Of a stretch of 64,000 bases of DNA, positions 54,297 through 63,007 are shown piece after piece. The first letter of the stretch is position 1; every line of letters starts with the position of its first letter. Below the pieces are notes generated by a model. The model ran no database searches. It was not told where the DNA came from and was given only the letters and a program-made list of their open reading frames with translations. The stretch comes from Streptococcus australis (GTDB lineage Bacteria > Bacillota > Bacilli > Lactobacillales > Streptococcaceae): contig NZ_RJPZ01000007.1 in the NCBI RefSeq assembly GCF_003943615.1, positions 1 through 64,000 of the forward strand, written 5' to 3'. A program made the position numbers and the translations under genes.

Positions 54297-55214
54297 ATGT
54301 CAGATTTAAAAAAATATGAAGGAGTCATCCCAGCTTTTTACGCTTGCTATGATGACCAAGGAGAAATTAGCCCGGAGCGGGTACGTGCTCTCGTAGAATA
54401 TTTTATCGCGAAAGGTGTGCAGGGCTTGTATGTCAACGGATCTTCCGGCGAATGTATCTATCAGAGTGTGGCCGATCGCAAGCTAGTCTTAGAAGAAGTC
54501 ATGGCAGTGGCTAAAGGAAAATTGACTATCATCGCTCACGTAGCCTGCAATAACACCAAGGATAGTGTGGAATTGGCACGACATGCAGAAGAACTAGGAG
54601 TAGATGCCATTGCGGCCATTCCGCCTATTTACTTCCGCTTGCCAGAATATAGTGTCGCCCACTATTGGAATGAAATCAGCGCAGCAGCGCCAAACACAGA
54701 CTTTGTTATCTACAATATCCCTCAATTGGCAGGTGTGGCTTTGACACCGAGTCTTTATAAAGAAATGTTGAAAAACCAACGGGTCATTGGGGTGAAAAAC
54801 TCTTCGATGCCTGTGCAGGATATCCAAACCTTTGCTTCTTTAGGTGGTGAAGACCATATCGTCTTCAATGGTCCGGATGAGCAATTCTTAGGTGGCCGTC
54901 TGATGGGAGCAGGAGCGGGTATTGGAGGCACTTATGGTGCCATGCCTGAGCTCTTCTTGAAACTCAATCAACTGATTGCGGACAAGGACTTGGAGACTGC
55001 GCGTGCCTTGCAGTTTGCCGTCAATGGTATCATCGGAGTCTTGACGTCTGCTCATGGAAACATGTATGGAGTCATTAAAGAAGTCTTGCGGATCAATGAA
55101 GGTCTAGAACTGGGATCTGTTCGGAGTCCATTAACTCCAGTAACTGAAGCAGACCAGGAAGTAGTTCAAAAGGCAGCTAGTTTAATCCGTGAAGTCAAGG
55201 AACGTTTTCTTTAA
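54297..55214 (+). CDS. nanA: N-acetylneuraminate lyase
   Basis: 305 residues, DapA-type TIM barrel. Splits Neu5Ac to ManNAc and pyruvate by a Schiff base. Visible: carboxylate-binding NGSSGECIYQ, catalytic Tyr in VIYNIPQLAG, Schiff-base Lys in VIGVKNSSM. SD AAAGGAAAAA. The name collides with the pneumococcal sialidase NanA; this is the lyase (E. coli naming). Confidence 0.94.
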   Translation: MSDLKKYEGVIPAFYACYDDQGEISPERVRALVEYFIAKGVQGLYVNGSSGECIYQSVADRKLVLEEVMAVAKGKLTIIAHVACNNTKDSVELARHAEELGVDAIAAIPPIYFRLPEYSVAHYWNEISAAAPNTDFVIYNIPQLAGVALTPSLYKEMLKNQRVIGVKNSSMPVQDIQTFASLGGEDHIVFNGPDEQFLGGRLMGAGAGIGGTYGAMPELFLKLNQLIADKDLETARALQFAVNGIIGVLTSAHGNMYGVIKEVLRINEGLELGSVRSPLTPVTEADQEVVQKAASLIREVKERFL

Positions 55215-55244
55215 AAAGGAATGGAAATCGGAAAGGAGAGGTGT

Positions 55245-56138
55245 ATGGCCTATTACCTAGCGATTGATATCGGTGGGACCAATATTAAATATGGTCTGAT
55301 TGATGAAGCAGAGAATTTGATTGAGTCGCATGAAATGCCGACAGAAGCTGAAAAAGGGGGACCTGGAATTCTAGGGAAAACCAAAGCTTTAGTAGAATCT
55401 TACCTCCAAGAAAATAATATTCTTGGAGTCTGTATTTCGTCAGCTGGCATGGTTGATCCCGATAAGGGAGAAATCTTTTATGCAGGTCCTCAGATTCCCA
55501 ATTATGCGGGAACTCAGTTTAAAAAAGAAATTGAAGATGCCTATCATATTCCCTGCGAAATTGAAAATGACGTCAACTGTGCTGGTTTAGCAGAAGTCAT
55601 GTCAGGGAATGGCCAGGGGTCTCAAGTTGCGGTCTGTTTAACAGTCGGCACTGGAATCGGTGGCTGTCTCCTAATCAATGGGGAGATTTTCCATGGCTTT
55701 AGCAATTCTGCCTGTGAAGTCGGTTACCTCCATCTTCAAGATGGCGCCTTCCAAGATTTGGCCTCAACAACAGCTTTAGTTGAATATGTTGCCAAGCAAC
55801 ATGGGGACCCTGTCGAACAATGGAGTGGTCGTCGTATTTTCAAGGAAGCGACCCAAGGAAATACCATCTGTATGGCGGGAATCGATCGCATGGTCGACTA
55901 CCTAGGTAAGGGGCTTGCAAATATCTGTTATGTTGTCAATCCTCAAGTGGTCATTCTTGGTGGTGGGGTCATGGGACAGGAAGCTATATTGAAACCAAAA
56001 ATTTCAGTTGCCCTCAAAGACTCCCTCGTTCCGAGCCTTGCAGACAAAACACGATTGGAGTTTGCGCATCATCAAAATACTGCGGGGATGATAGGGGCTT
56101 ACTACCATTTCAAGCAACAGCAAGCTAGACGCAATTAA
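55245..56138 (+). CDS. nanK: ROK-family kinase, N-acetylmannosamine kinase
   Basis: 297 residues. ATP phosphate loop DIGGTNIKYG, catalytic Asp in ENDVNCAGLAE, adenosine segment LTVGTGIGGC. The ROK zinc motif (CxCGxxGCxE) is absent; the matching place reads SNSACEVGYLHL, so it belongs to the zinc-free ROKs. It phosphorylates ManNAc for NanE. ATG 55245 follows AAAGGAGAGG; the start at 55221 is rejected. Confidence 0.9.
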   Translation: MAYYLAIDIGGTNIKYGLIDEAENLIESHEMPTEAEKGGPGILGKTKALVESYLQENNILGVCISSAGMVDPDKGEIFYAGPQIPNYAGTQFKKEIEDAYHIPCEIENDVNCAGLAEVMSGNGQGSQVAVCLTVGTGIGGCLLINGEIFHGFSNSACEVGYLHLQDGAFQDLASTTALVEYVAKQHGDPVEQWSGRRIFKEATQGNTICMAGIDRMVDYLGKGLANICYVVNPQVVILGGGVMGQEAILKPKISVALKDSLVPSLADKTRLEFAHHQNTAGMIGAYYHFKQQQARRN

Positions 56139-56140
56139 AT

Positions 56141-56314
56141 CGAAAAGAGGCTGGGACTTTTGTCCCAGCCTTTGCATTGTCGAGCAAGACGCAGTGGTTG
56201 AATGGGCTCTACTATGCTGCTTTCATCAGCTTTTATAGCCCTACTCAACTGTGCGGAGGTGGGACGACGAAATCGAATTCTAACGAATTACCGATTTCTG
56301 TCCCACTCTCTTTT
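56141..56314 (+). repeat. dispersed repeat R2, copy 2, including nanK terminator
   Basis: Same layout as 29046-29231: terminator stem AGGCTGGGAC-TTTT-GTCCCAGCCT, about 85 bp of conserved sequence (GAGCAAGACGCAGTGGTTGA is shared exactly), then the long GTGGGAC...GTCCCAC hairpin enclosing GAAATCG/CGATTTC. Confidence 0.82.
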
Positions 56315-56320
56315 TGTGGA

Positions 56321-56365
56321 AAAGAAAAACCAGGTGCCGAAGGCAAAAGCCCTTGGCGCCTGGTG
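56321..56365 (-). terminator. Rho-independent terminator of the RpiR gene
   Basis: Minus strand: CACCAGGCGCCAAGGG, CTTTTG loop, CCTTCGGCACCTGG, then TTTTTCTTTT. Confidence 0.85.
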
Positions 56366-56378
56366 ATACATATGGAGA

Positions 56379-57218
56379 CTACCGTCTACGTGAATCGTAG
56401 CCATTGAGTTTTTTGTTTTCCCAATAGCTATTGAAAATTTTCTCTTTGCGCTCCCGATCCATTTCAAGAAAGTGAGCGTAGATTAAATCAATCGTGGTTA
56501 AGAACGGAAGGGTCGCCGTAATACGGTCAATATAGGTGCTTCCAGGTAGGGGAGCAACTGGTAAAATTTCCGTAAAGTCATCTTTGATAGCGTCTGGTTG
56601 AGCAGTAAGAAGAACGGTTTTTGCCCCCATTTCTTGAGCATCCAAGAGGCTATGGATAATCGAGCGTGTGGTTCCCGACAGAGAGAAGGCAATGACCAGA
56701 CAGGATTTATCCAAGATACTGGTCGTCCATGCAAAGCCGTCTTGATCGGTTAAGGCCTCACAAATAACGCCTAGTCGGAGGAAACGAAGTTTCATCTCAG
56801 AAGCCACCAATCCTGAGCTTCCTTTTCCAAAGAAGTAGACCCGATCTGCTTGAGTGATTAAGTTAGCGACTTCTTTGATTTGGTCATCTTTTGCTAGGTT
56901 TTCTGTAGCCTGAAGGACATGTTGGTAGCGACGCAAGACATCCTGGGTTAATTCGTCGTGCGGGGATTGTTGTTTTTGAGATTTGGTTTCTTCGTTAAAG
57001 TGATAGATAAATTCTCGATAGCCTGTGAAGCCACACTTTTGGGAAAAACGGGTCAAAGCAGCTTTTGATACATGCAACAGTTCCGTCACTCTAGACGAGG
57101 AAAGAGAGTGTTGCTGTGCTTCAGGAGATAAAAAATAGCGGGCAATGTCTAACTCTAGCTCCGTCATTTCTTCTTGATGGCTCTTAATAATGCTTCGGAG
57201 ATCACGATCTTGTTTCAC
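56379..57218 (-). CDS. nanR: RpiR-family regulator, probable NanR
   Basis: 279 residues: N-terminal HTH_6 (about 1-80; LSSSRVTELLHVSKAALTRF is the recognition part) and a C-terminal SIS domain (VYFFGKGSSGLVASE; VIAFSLSGTTRSI) that senses a phosphosugar. Convergent with the nan operon; pneumococcal NanR, of the same family and place, activates nan genes, probably in response to a sialic acid intermediate. Start GTG 57218 with SD AAAGGAGG; the longer reading to 57275 runs into the promoter and is rejected. Confidence 0.87.
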   Translation of the reverse strand: MKQDRDLRSIIKSHQEEMTELELDIARYFLSPEAQQHSLSSSRVTELLHVSKAALTRFSQKCGFTGYREFIYHFNEETKSQKQQSPHDELTQDVLRRYQHVLQATENLAKDDQIKEVANLITQADRVYFFGKGSSGLVASEMKLRFLRLGVICEALTDQDGFAWTTSILDKSCLVIAFSLSGTTRSIIHSLLDAQEMGAKTVLLTAQPDAIKDDFTEILPVAPLPGSTYIDRITATLPFLTTIDLIYAHFLEMDRERKEKIFNSYWENKKLNGYDSRRR

Positions 57219-57275
57219 AGCGGTCCTCCTTTCAACTGAGGTTACACATGGAGAAAATCCTATAATATATTTCAC

Positions 57276-57304
57276 AGTATAACATAAAAACCTGTGATAT
57301 ACAA
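57276..57304 (-). promoter_or_regulatory. promoter of the RpiR gene
   Basis: Minus strand TTGTAT (57304-57299), 17 bp, TATACT (57281-57276). Confidence 0.75.
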
Positions 57305-57423
57305 GGAATACGACCGGCGAACGGCTGAAAGAAGGAACAGAATCAGCCTCTCTTTTGAATCAACTTTGTTAAAAAATAACCTCTGGAAACAAAGGAAAGA
57401 CGCTGAAAAAAGTTGTTAAAATA

Positions 57424-57432
57424 TGTTATAAT
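57424..57432 (+). promoter_or_regulatory. V-ATPase operon promoter
   Basis: Extended -10 TGTTATAAT (TATAAT 57427-57432). The -35 position has only TGAAAA. The rest of the gap from 57305 shows no other clear signal. Confidence 0.65.
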
Positions 57433-57484
57433 TTACACAAGAATTTGTTCCTTCTCGTAAAGGAAGAGGTAAGGAGGTGGAGTG

Positions 57485-57808
57485 ATGGCCAACGCAACTC
57501 TAGAAATGATGCAAGAGATTGAAATGGCGGCAGAAGCCGTTGTCGCAAGTTACGAGGATCAGGTCCAAGATTTGCGCCAACAGCTAGGTTATCACCTACA
57601 GGAGGTAGCAGCATCCTATGACAAAGAGACCGCTAAGCTAGTAGCAGAGCGGGAAGAGTCCTCGAGAGCGACGATTGCTAGCTTGGAGGCAGACCTTGCA
57701 GTGACCAGTCAACGCAATGACGAAAAGGTGCAGCAAGCCATGACAAATAAGCGTGCAGCTTTGGTAGACGAAATTGTAGAAAAGGTGGTAGCAACCTATG
57801 GCAATTAG
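57485..57808 (+). CDS. ntpF: V-type ATPase peripheral stalk subunit (NtpF, G/H-like)
   Basis: 107 residues, nearly all charged coiled coil (from EMMQEIEMAAEAVVASYEDQ on). Pairs with NtpE to form the peripheral stalk. Start ATG 57485 has AAGGAGG 7 nt upstream. First gene of the operon; overlaps ntpI by 11 bp. Naming follows E. hirae ntpFIKECGABD. Confidence 0.85.
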   Translation: MANATLEMMQEIEMAAEAVVASYEDQVQDLRQQLGYHLQEVAASYDKETAKLVAEREESSRATIASLEADLAVTSQRNDEKVQQAMTNKRAALVDEIVEKVVATYGN

Positions 57809-59747
57809 CCCAATGCAACACCTTTCTCTCGTCTTGCCTACAAATCTAATGGACGAGCTTCTCTTGTCGCTCCAGTCAGAGGAGTCCGTCCAAATCTATG
57901 ATTTGAGCGAGCAAGAGGACTGGAAAGTTGCTTTCCAGACGAGTGATAGGACCAAAGGATCAGCTCAAAGACTGGATGAACTAAGACGTCGGGAAGAGCA
58001 GTTAGAAAAGGCCATTCAAGCTTTGGAGCCTTTCATTCCTCAAAAGAAGGGATTAGAAAAACTAAAAGAAGCTCCCTTGTCTTTGTCTTTTCACGATTTA
58101 GAGTCTCATGGGCTTATCCGTGATGAGCAACGTCTCTTACAGTCGGTGCAAAAACAATTGGCTGTCTTAGCAAAGGCGCGGGATCGCATCCAGCTAGCTC
58201 AAGAAGAGCTTGCCTCTTTGGAAAAATGGGTTGACTTGACAATGACACCGGACCAGCTCAAGCGTTTCCGCTATGTTCATGGCTTAATCGGCACCATTCC
58301 CAATAGTGAACAGGATCAGGCGCGTCAAGCCTTGCTAGCGCACCCAGATGTAGAGGTTGATGTAGTTTTCAGCTCGGAAACAGAGCATGGAGTCGTTGTC
58401 CTGTATAAGTCTGGTGACTTAGCGGATCTTCAAGATACGCTGACCAGTTCGCATTTCAAAGAGTTTGACTATCAGGGAGAGACCCTGCCCAAAGAACGTT
58501 TGGAGCAACTCAAGAGAGAGATCAAAGAACAAGGAGCTGTTGAAGCGGCTACTTTGGAAAGGCTCAGCCAAGCCAAGGAAGATCTCAATCAACTCAAGTA
58601 CCAACTCGATTATGTCTTGAGTCTAGGAGCTCGGGAAGAGGCTAAAGGCTCTCTTGCCAGCACAGCCCATCTAGTCGCATTAGAAGGATGGATTGAGACC
58701 TCTCAACTCGAAGCTTTAAAGGGCAAACTTCAAAAGGAATTTGGGAACCAAGTCGTCTTGCAGACGCGAGAGGTTACCCAAGAAGAATGGGATCAGGTGC
58801 CAATCAAACTGAAAAACAATGCCTTGGTGGAGCCTTTCGAGTTGGTGACTGAGATGTATGCCCTGCCCAAGTATTACGAGAAAGATCCGACGCCAATCGT
58901 CTCTCTCTTCTACTTTGTTTTCTTTGGAATGATGGTAGCAGATATTGGCTATGGCCTCTTGTTAACGCTGGCAACTGGCCTTGCTCTAAAAGCCTTCCAG
59001 CTACGGCCGAGCGCAGCAAAAAACCTTCGCTTTTTCTGCCTCTTAGGAATCTCGGTAGCCCTTTGGGGAGTCGTATATGGTTCCTTCTTCGGCTTTGAGA
59101 TGCCCTTTGCTTTGATCAGCACGACCACCAATGCTATGACCATCTTGATCCTATCGGTTGTCTTTGGTTTCATCACCGTTTTGGTTGGTCTCTTCCTAGG
59201 AGGGATGAAAAATGTCCGCCTGAAAGACTATACGGAAGCCTACAATGCAGGCTTTGCCTGGGTCTTGATCTTATTAGGTTTGATGCTCTTAGCAGTCGGG
59301 AATATCCTACCAGGCTTATCCTACCTAGTTCCCATTGGCCAGTGGCTAGCTATTCTCAATGCGATTGGGATTCTGGTGGTGTCCATTGTCAGTGCCAAGA
59401 AATTATCAGGATTAGCAGCAGGTTTGTTTAACCTCTACAATGTTAGTGGCTATGTCGGAGACTTGGTCAGCTTCACCCGTTTGATGGCGCTCGGTTTATC
59501 TGGGGCTAGCATCGGGTCAGCCTTTAACTTGATTGTCAATCTCTTCCCGACTCTGGGACGGTTCACAGTCGGCCTTATGCTCTTTGTCCTTCTCCATGCC
59601 ATCAACATGTTCCTGTCCTTCTTATCAGGCTATGTGCATGGGGCGCGTTTGATCTTTGTCGAGTTCTTTGGCAAGTTCTACGAGGGTGGTGGCAAACCCT
59701 TCCGACCTCTAAAACCGTCGGAACGCTATGTCAAAACAAAAAAATAA
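57798..59747 (+). CDS. ntpI: V-type ATPase subunit I (a-subunit)
   Basis: 649 residues. The cytoplasmic half (1-340) is coiled coil; the membrane half (about 345-630) has seven or eight segments beginning PTPIVSLFYFVFFGMMVADIG. The half-channel arginine is expected in the segment GDLVSFTRLMALGLSGASIG. It carries ions past the NtpK ring and ties stalk to membrane. Confidence 0.93.
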   Translation: MAISPMQHLSLVLPTNLMDELLLSLQSEESVQIYDLSEQEDWKVAFQTSDRTKGSAQRLDELRRREEQLEKAIQALEPFIPQKKGLEKLKEAPLSLSFHDLESHGLIRDEQRLLQSVQKQLAVLAKARDRIQLAQEELASLEKWVDLTMTPDQLKRFRYVHGLIGTIPNSEQDQARQALLAHPDVEVDVVFSSETEHGVVVLYKSGDLADLQDTLTSSHFKEFDYQGETLPKERLEQLKREIKEQGAVEAATLERLSQAKEDLNQLKYQLDYVLSLGAREEAKGSLASTAHLVALEGWIETSQLEALKGKLQKEFGNQVVLQTREVTQEEWDQVPIKLKNNALVEPFELVTEMYALPKYYEKDPTPIVSLFYFVFFGMMVADIGYGLLLTLATGLALKAFQLRPSAAKNLRFFCLLGISVALWGVVYGSFFGFEMPFALISTTTNAMTILILSVVFGFITVLVGLFLGGMKNVRLKDYTEAYNAGFAWVLILLGLMLLAVGNILPGLSYLVPIGQWLAILNAIGILVVSIVSAKKLSGLAAGLFNLYNVSGYVGDLVSFTRLMALGLSGASIGSAFNLIVNLFPTLGRFTVGLMLFVLLHAINMFLSFLSGYVHGARLIFVEFFGKFYEGGGKPFRPLKPSERYVKTKK

Positions 59748-59755
59748 TTCAGTAA

Positions 59756-60268
<513 letters not shown>

Positions 60269-60353
60269 TCTAGACACACCTAAGTCAAAGAAGAGGAGGC
60301 TTCTCTTCGTCTTTTATCGGTGGTGAAGAACTCCAAAGGAGGAAATAGAAACA

Positions 60354-60944
60354 ATGACGGATTATTCCCAATTAAAGGACTCCATCCTTGAACAGGCCCA
60401 TGAAAAAGGCCGGAAATTAGTGGCGGAAGCGACGGCTAAGGTACAAGCAGAAGCTCAGTTGCAGGAAGCTCGTTTGGTGGAAGAAAAGTTACACCAACGG
60501 GCGGTTCAATTGCAGACGATTGAGCGCCGCTTGCAACGTGAAAGCCAACAAATCGAAAATCAAAAACGTCAATCAACATTGGTTACCAAGCAACGGGTTT
60601 TAAAAGAGCTGTTTGCGGACGCCTACCATAAAATGGCGGCTTGGTCGCGTGAAGAAGAACTCGCATTTCTTCACCGCATTCTTCCTCGTTATGCAGACCA
60701 AGCAATGGTCTTAACCCTAGGTGCTGTGACGGCAGAAAAATTGACGGATCAAGATTGTCGGGATTTGATAGAGGCCTATCCACAGCTTCAGTTAGCAAAA
60801 GAAACTCTTGCCCAAGAAGCAGGTTTTATCCTTTCCTTTGGCAAAGTGGATGCCAGCTATCTCTACCGTGATCTCGTTGATGCTGTACGGGAGGAGCAGA
60901 GCTTCCATATGGCAGCTAGCATTTTTAAAGAAGAGAAGAACTAG
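60354..60944 (+). CDS. ntpE: V-type ATPase subunit E
   Basis: 196 residues: long N-terminal helix (1-95, rich in Gln, Glu, Arg and Ala) and a C-terminal globular part. Forms the peripheral stalk with NtpF. SD AAAGGAGG; preceded by an 85-bp gap with a small hairpin-like AAGAGGAGGCTTCTCTT. Confidence 0.9.
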   Translation: MTDYSQLKDSILEQAHEKGRKLVAEATAKVQAEAQLQEARLVEEKLHQRAVQLQTIERRLQRESQQIENQKRQSTLVTKQRVLKELFADAYHKMAAWSREEELAFLHRILPRYADQAMVLTLGAVTAEKLTDQDCRDLIEAYPQLQLAKETLAQEAGFILSFGKVDASYLYRDLVDAVREEQSFHMAASIFKEEKN

Positions 60945-60952
60945 GAGGGCCT

Positions 60953-61963
60953 ATGAGTGAACGGACGTATTCTCAAGTAAATACCGGGATTAGTGTACGT
61001 GAAGCTAGTTTTTTGAGCCCAGCTCAGTTTGATGCCCTTCTGATCAGCCCAGATGCAGAAGCGCGTGCCAGTCTCTTGCAAGGGACGGCCTATGCCTTGG
61101 AGGCAGATCAACTGCGTCAAGTCCAAGTAGTCGAGCAAGCCTTGATGAAGCACCTTCTAGCAGAGTATGACTGGGCTTATCAAGTAGCTCCGAATCCAGC
61201 TGTGGTCGACCTCTTTGCCCTTAAGTACACCTATCACAATCTCAAGGTTTTCTTGAAAGAGCGAGCAACGGGGAGGGAGTTGAACTTCTTATTATTGGAT
61301 GCAGGCCCCTATTCCTTAGCAGTTCTTGAACAAGTAGCCAAGACCTTTTCTTCAGAGAACTGTCCAGAGTTTATGGCTCAGGAAGTAGCAGCGACCTGGC
61401 AGGAATATGTCGACTATCAGGATATTCGAGTTCTGGAGATCGGCATGGATCTGGCTTACTTTGATCATCTCAAACGCTTGGCGGAAAACCTCGAGCATCC
61501 ACTTTTAGAATCGCTGGTCACCTTGACCATTGATTGTTACAATGTCATCACAGTTGAGCGGTCCCTCAGCCTGAAAAAGCCAGGAAGCTTTATGAAGCAA
61601 CTCTTGTCCGATGCTGGAACTCTCTCAGCAAGAGAAGTCATCCAATGTGTGGAGCAGGGAAACCTCATCAGTTGGTTCCAACAAGTCAATCCCTTGCCTT
61701 ATGATGTGGAATTGACTCGGTACGAAGAGCAGATGCGAGCAGGGAGAGTGAGCGCTGAGACAGTGGAATACCTGGAGCATGTGATTAAGTACCGAATTTT
61801 GGAACAAGCTTCCTTTGAGACAGACGGCCCCTTGCCTTTAGCTCGCTATCTTTTCGGAAAAGAGCTGGAGGTGAAGAATTTACGTCTGGTCTTGACGGGT
61901 CTGGACAATCAGCTTCCAATTGACAAAATAAAAGAAAGGATGAGACCGATCTATGGCCAGTAA
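60953..61963 (+). CDS. ntpC: V-type ATPase subunit C (d-like)
   Basis: 336 residues, helical; the family opens with YSQVNTGISVREASFLSPAQ and ends with ARYLFGKELEVKNLRLVLTG. It links the central rotor to the membrane ring. SD AGGAGG; overlaps ntpG by 11 bp. Confidence 0.92.
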   Translation: MSERTYSQVNTGISVREASFLSPAQFDALLISPDAEARASLLQGTAYALEADQLRQVQVVEQALMKHLLAEYDWAYQVAPNPAVVDLFALKYTYHNLKVFLKERATGRELNFLLLDAGPYSLAVLEQVAKTFSSENCPEFMAQEVAATWQEYVDYQDIRVLEIGMDLAYFDHLKRLAENLEHPLLESLVTLTIDCYNVITVERSLSLKKPGSFMKQLLSDAGTLSAREVIQCVEQGNLISWFQQVNPLPYDVELTRYEEQMRAGRVSAETVEYLEHVIKYRILEQASFETDGPLPLARYLFGKELEVKNLRLVLTGLDNQLPIDKIKERMRPIYGQ

Positions 61964-62273
61964 AACGCAAAAAATTGCCGTTGTGGGAAACCGAGATGCT
62001 ATCCTTCCTTTTCAGATGATTGGCTTTCAGACCTTTCCCGTAGCAGAGGCTCAGGAAACCATTAATACCTTACGTCACTTGAGCCAAGAAGATTTTGGCA
62101 TCATCTATCTGACGGAAGATATGGCTCAGGAAATCCCAGATACCATTGCCCACTACGATCGCCAAGTAACTCCAGCAGTCATCTTGATTCCTACTCATAA
62201 GGGCTCGACTGGGCTAGGACGCCAACGCATTCGGGATAATGTCGAAAAAGCAGTGGGGCAGGATATTTTATGA
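61953..62273 (+). CDS. ntpG: V-type ATPase subunit F (NtpG)
   Basis: 106 residues with a Rossmann-like fold: IAVVGNRDAILPFQMIGFQT at the start and a C-terminal PTHKGSTGLGRQRIRDNVEK. Part of the central stalk, it modulates ATP hydrolysis in relatives. Coupled on both sides: 11-bp overlap with ntpC and 4-bp overlap (ATGA) with the acetyltransferase gene. Confidence 0.92.
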   Translation: MASKTQKIAVVGNRDAILPFQMIGFQTFPVAEAQETINTLRHLSQEDFGIIYLTEDMAQEIPDTIAHYDRQVTPAVILIPTHKGSTGLGRQRIRDNVEKAVGQDIL

Positions 62274-62974
62274 GAATAAATGAATTTGGCCAAGCGATTG
62301 GAGATGAACTGCCAGATTTTACACCAGGGCGTCTACCAGCTATTGAGCGGATTGAGGGTCGCTATACCGTAATCGAGCGCCTGTCAAAGGAAAAACACGG
62401 AGCGGATCTTTATCAGGTCTACGGGCCAGCCTCCCCAGCAGATATGTGGACCTATCTATTCAATGGCCCTGCCCACAATGAAGCTGAGTGGGATTGCCTG
62501 TTGGATGATCTCATGACAGCCCAAGGTCGCTTTTACTATGCGATTGTAGACAAAGATTCCGGCAAGGCTTTAGGGACATTCTCTCTCATGCGGATGGATC
62601 AAGCCAACCGGGTGATTGAAGTTGGAGCGGTGACCTACTCACCATTGCTTAAGAAGACACGCATGGCAACCGAAGCTCAGTATCTCTTGGCGCGCTATGT
62701 GTTTGAGGATTTGGGCTACAGACGCTATGAGTGGAAATGTGATGCCTTAAACCAAGCTTCGCGCAAAGCAGCTGAGCGCCTGGGATTCACCTATGAAGGC
62801 TGTTTCCGCCAGGCTCTTGTTTATAAAGGTCGGACTCGAGACACAGACTGGTTGTCTATCATTGACCAAGAATGGCCAGCTATCAAAGAGCGCTTCGAAG
62901 CTTGGTTGGATCCAACAAATTTCGATGAAAATGGTCAACAAAAGCAATCTCTAGCCGATATGGCGCAAAAGTAA
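62270..62974 (+). CDS. GNAT acetyltransferase inside the V-ATPase operon
   Basis: 234 residues, RimJ/RimL-type GNAT. The acetyl-CoA part is around FSLMRMDQANRVIEVGAVTY to RYEWKCDALNQASRKAAERL, then GFTYEGCFRQALVYKGRTRD. The start overlaps ntpG by 4 bp (ATGA), and ntpA follows after 33 bp, so it is made with the ATPase. Not a known ATPase part; it could acetylate a protein N-terminus or a small molecule. Substrate unknown. Confidence 0.87.
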   Translation: MRINEFGQAIGDELPDFTPGRLPAIERIEGRYTVIERLSKEKHGADLYQVYGPASPADMWTYLFNGPAHNEAEWDCLLDDLMTAQGRFYYAIVDKDSGKALGTFSLMRMDQANRVIEVGAVTYSPLLKKTRMATEAQYLLARYVFEDLGYRRYEWKCDALNQASRKAAERLGFTYEGCFRQALVYKGRTRDTDWLSIIDQEWPAIKERFEAWLDPTNFDENGQQKQSLADMAQK

Positions 62975-63007
62975 TACAAAGAAACAAAGGATTCCCAGGA
63001 GGAATAC

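Noticed and set aside
57219-57275. Longer N-terminus for the RpiR regulator
   Set aside because: The extension overlaps its -10 (57276-57281) and Shine-Dalgarno sequence; GTG 57218 has an ideal SD.
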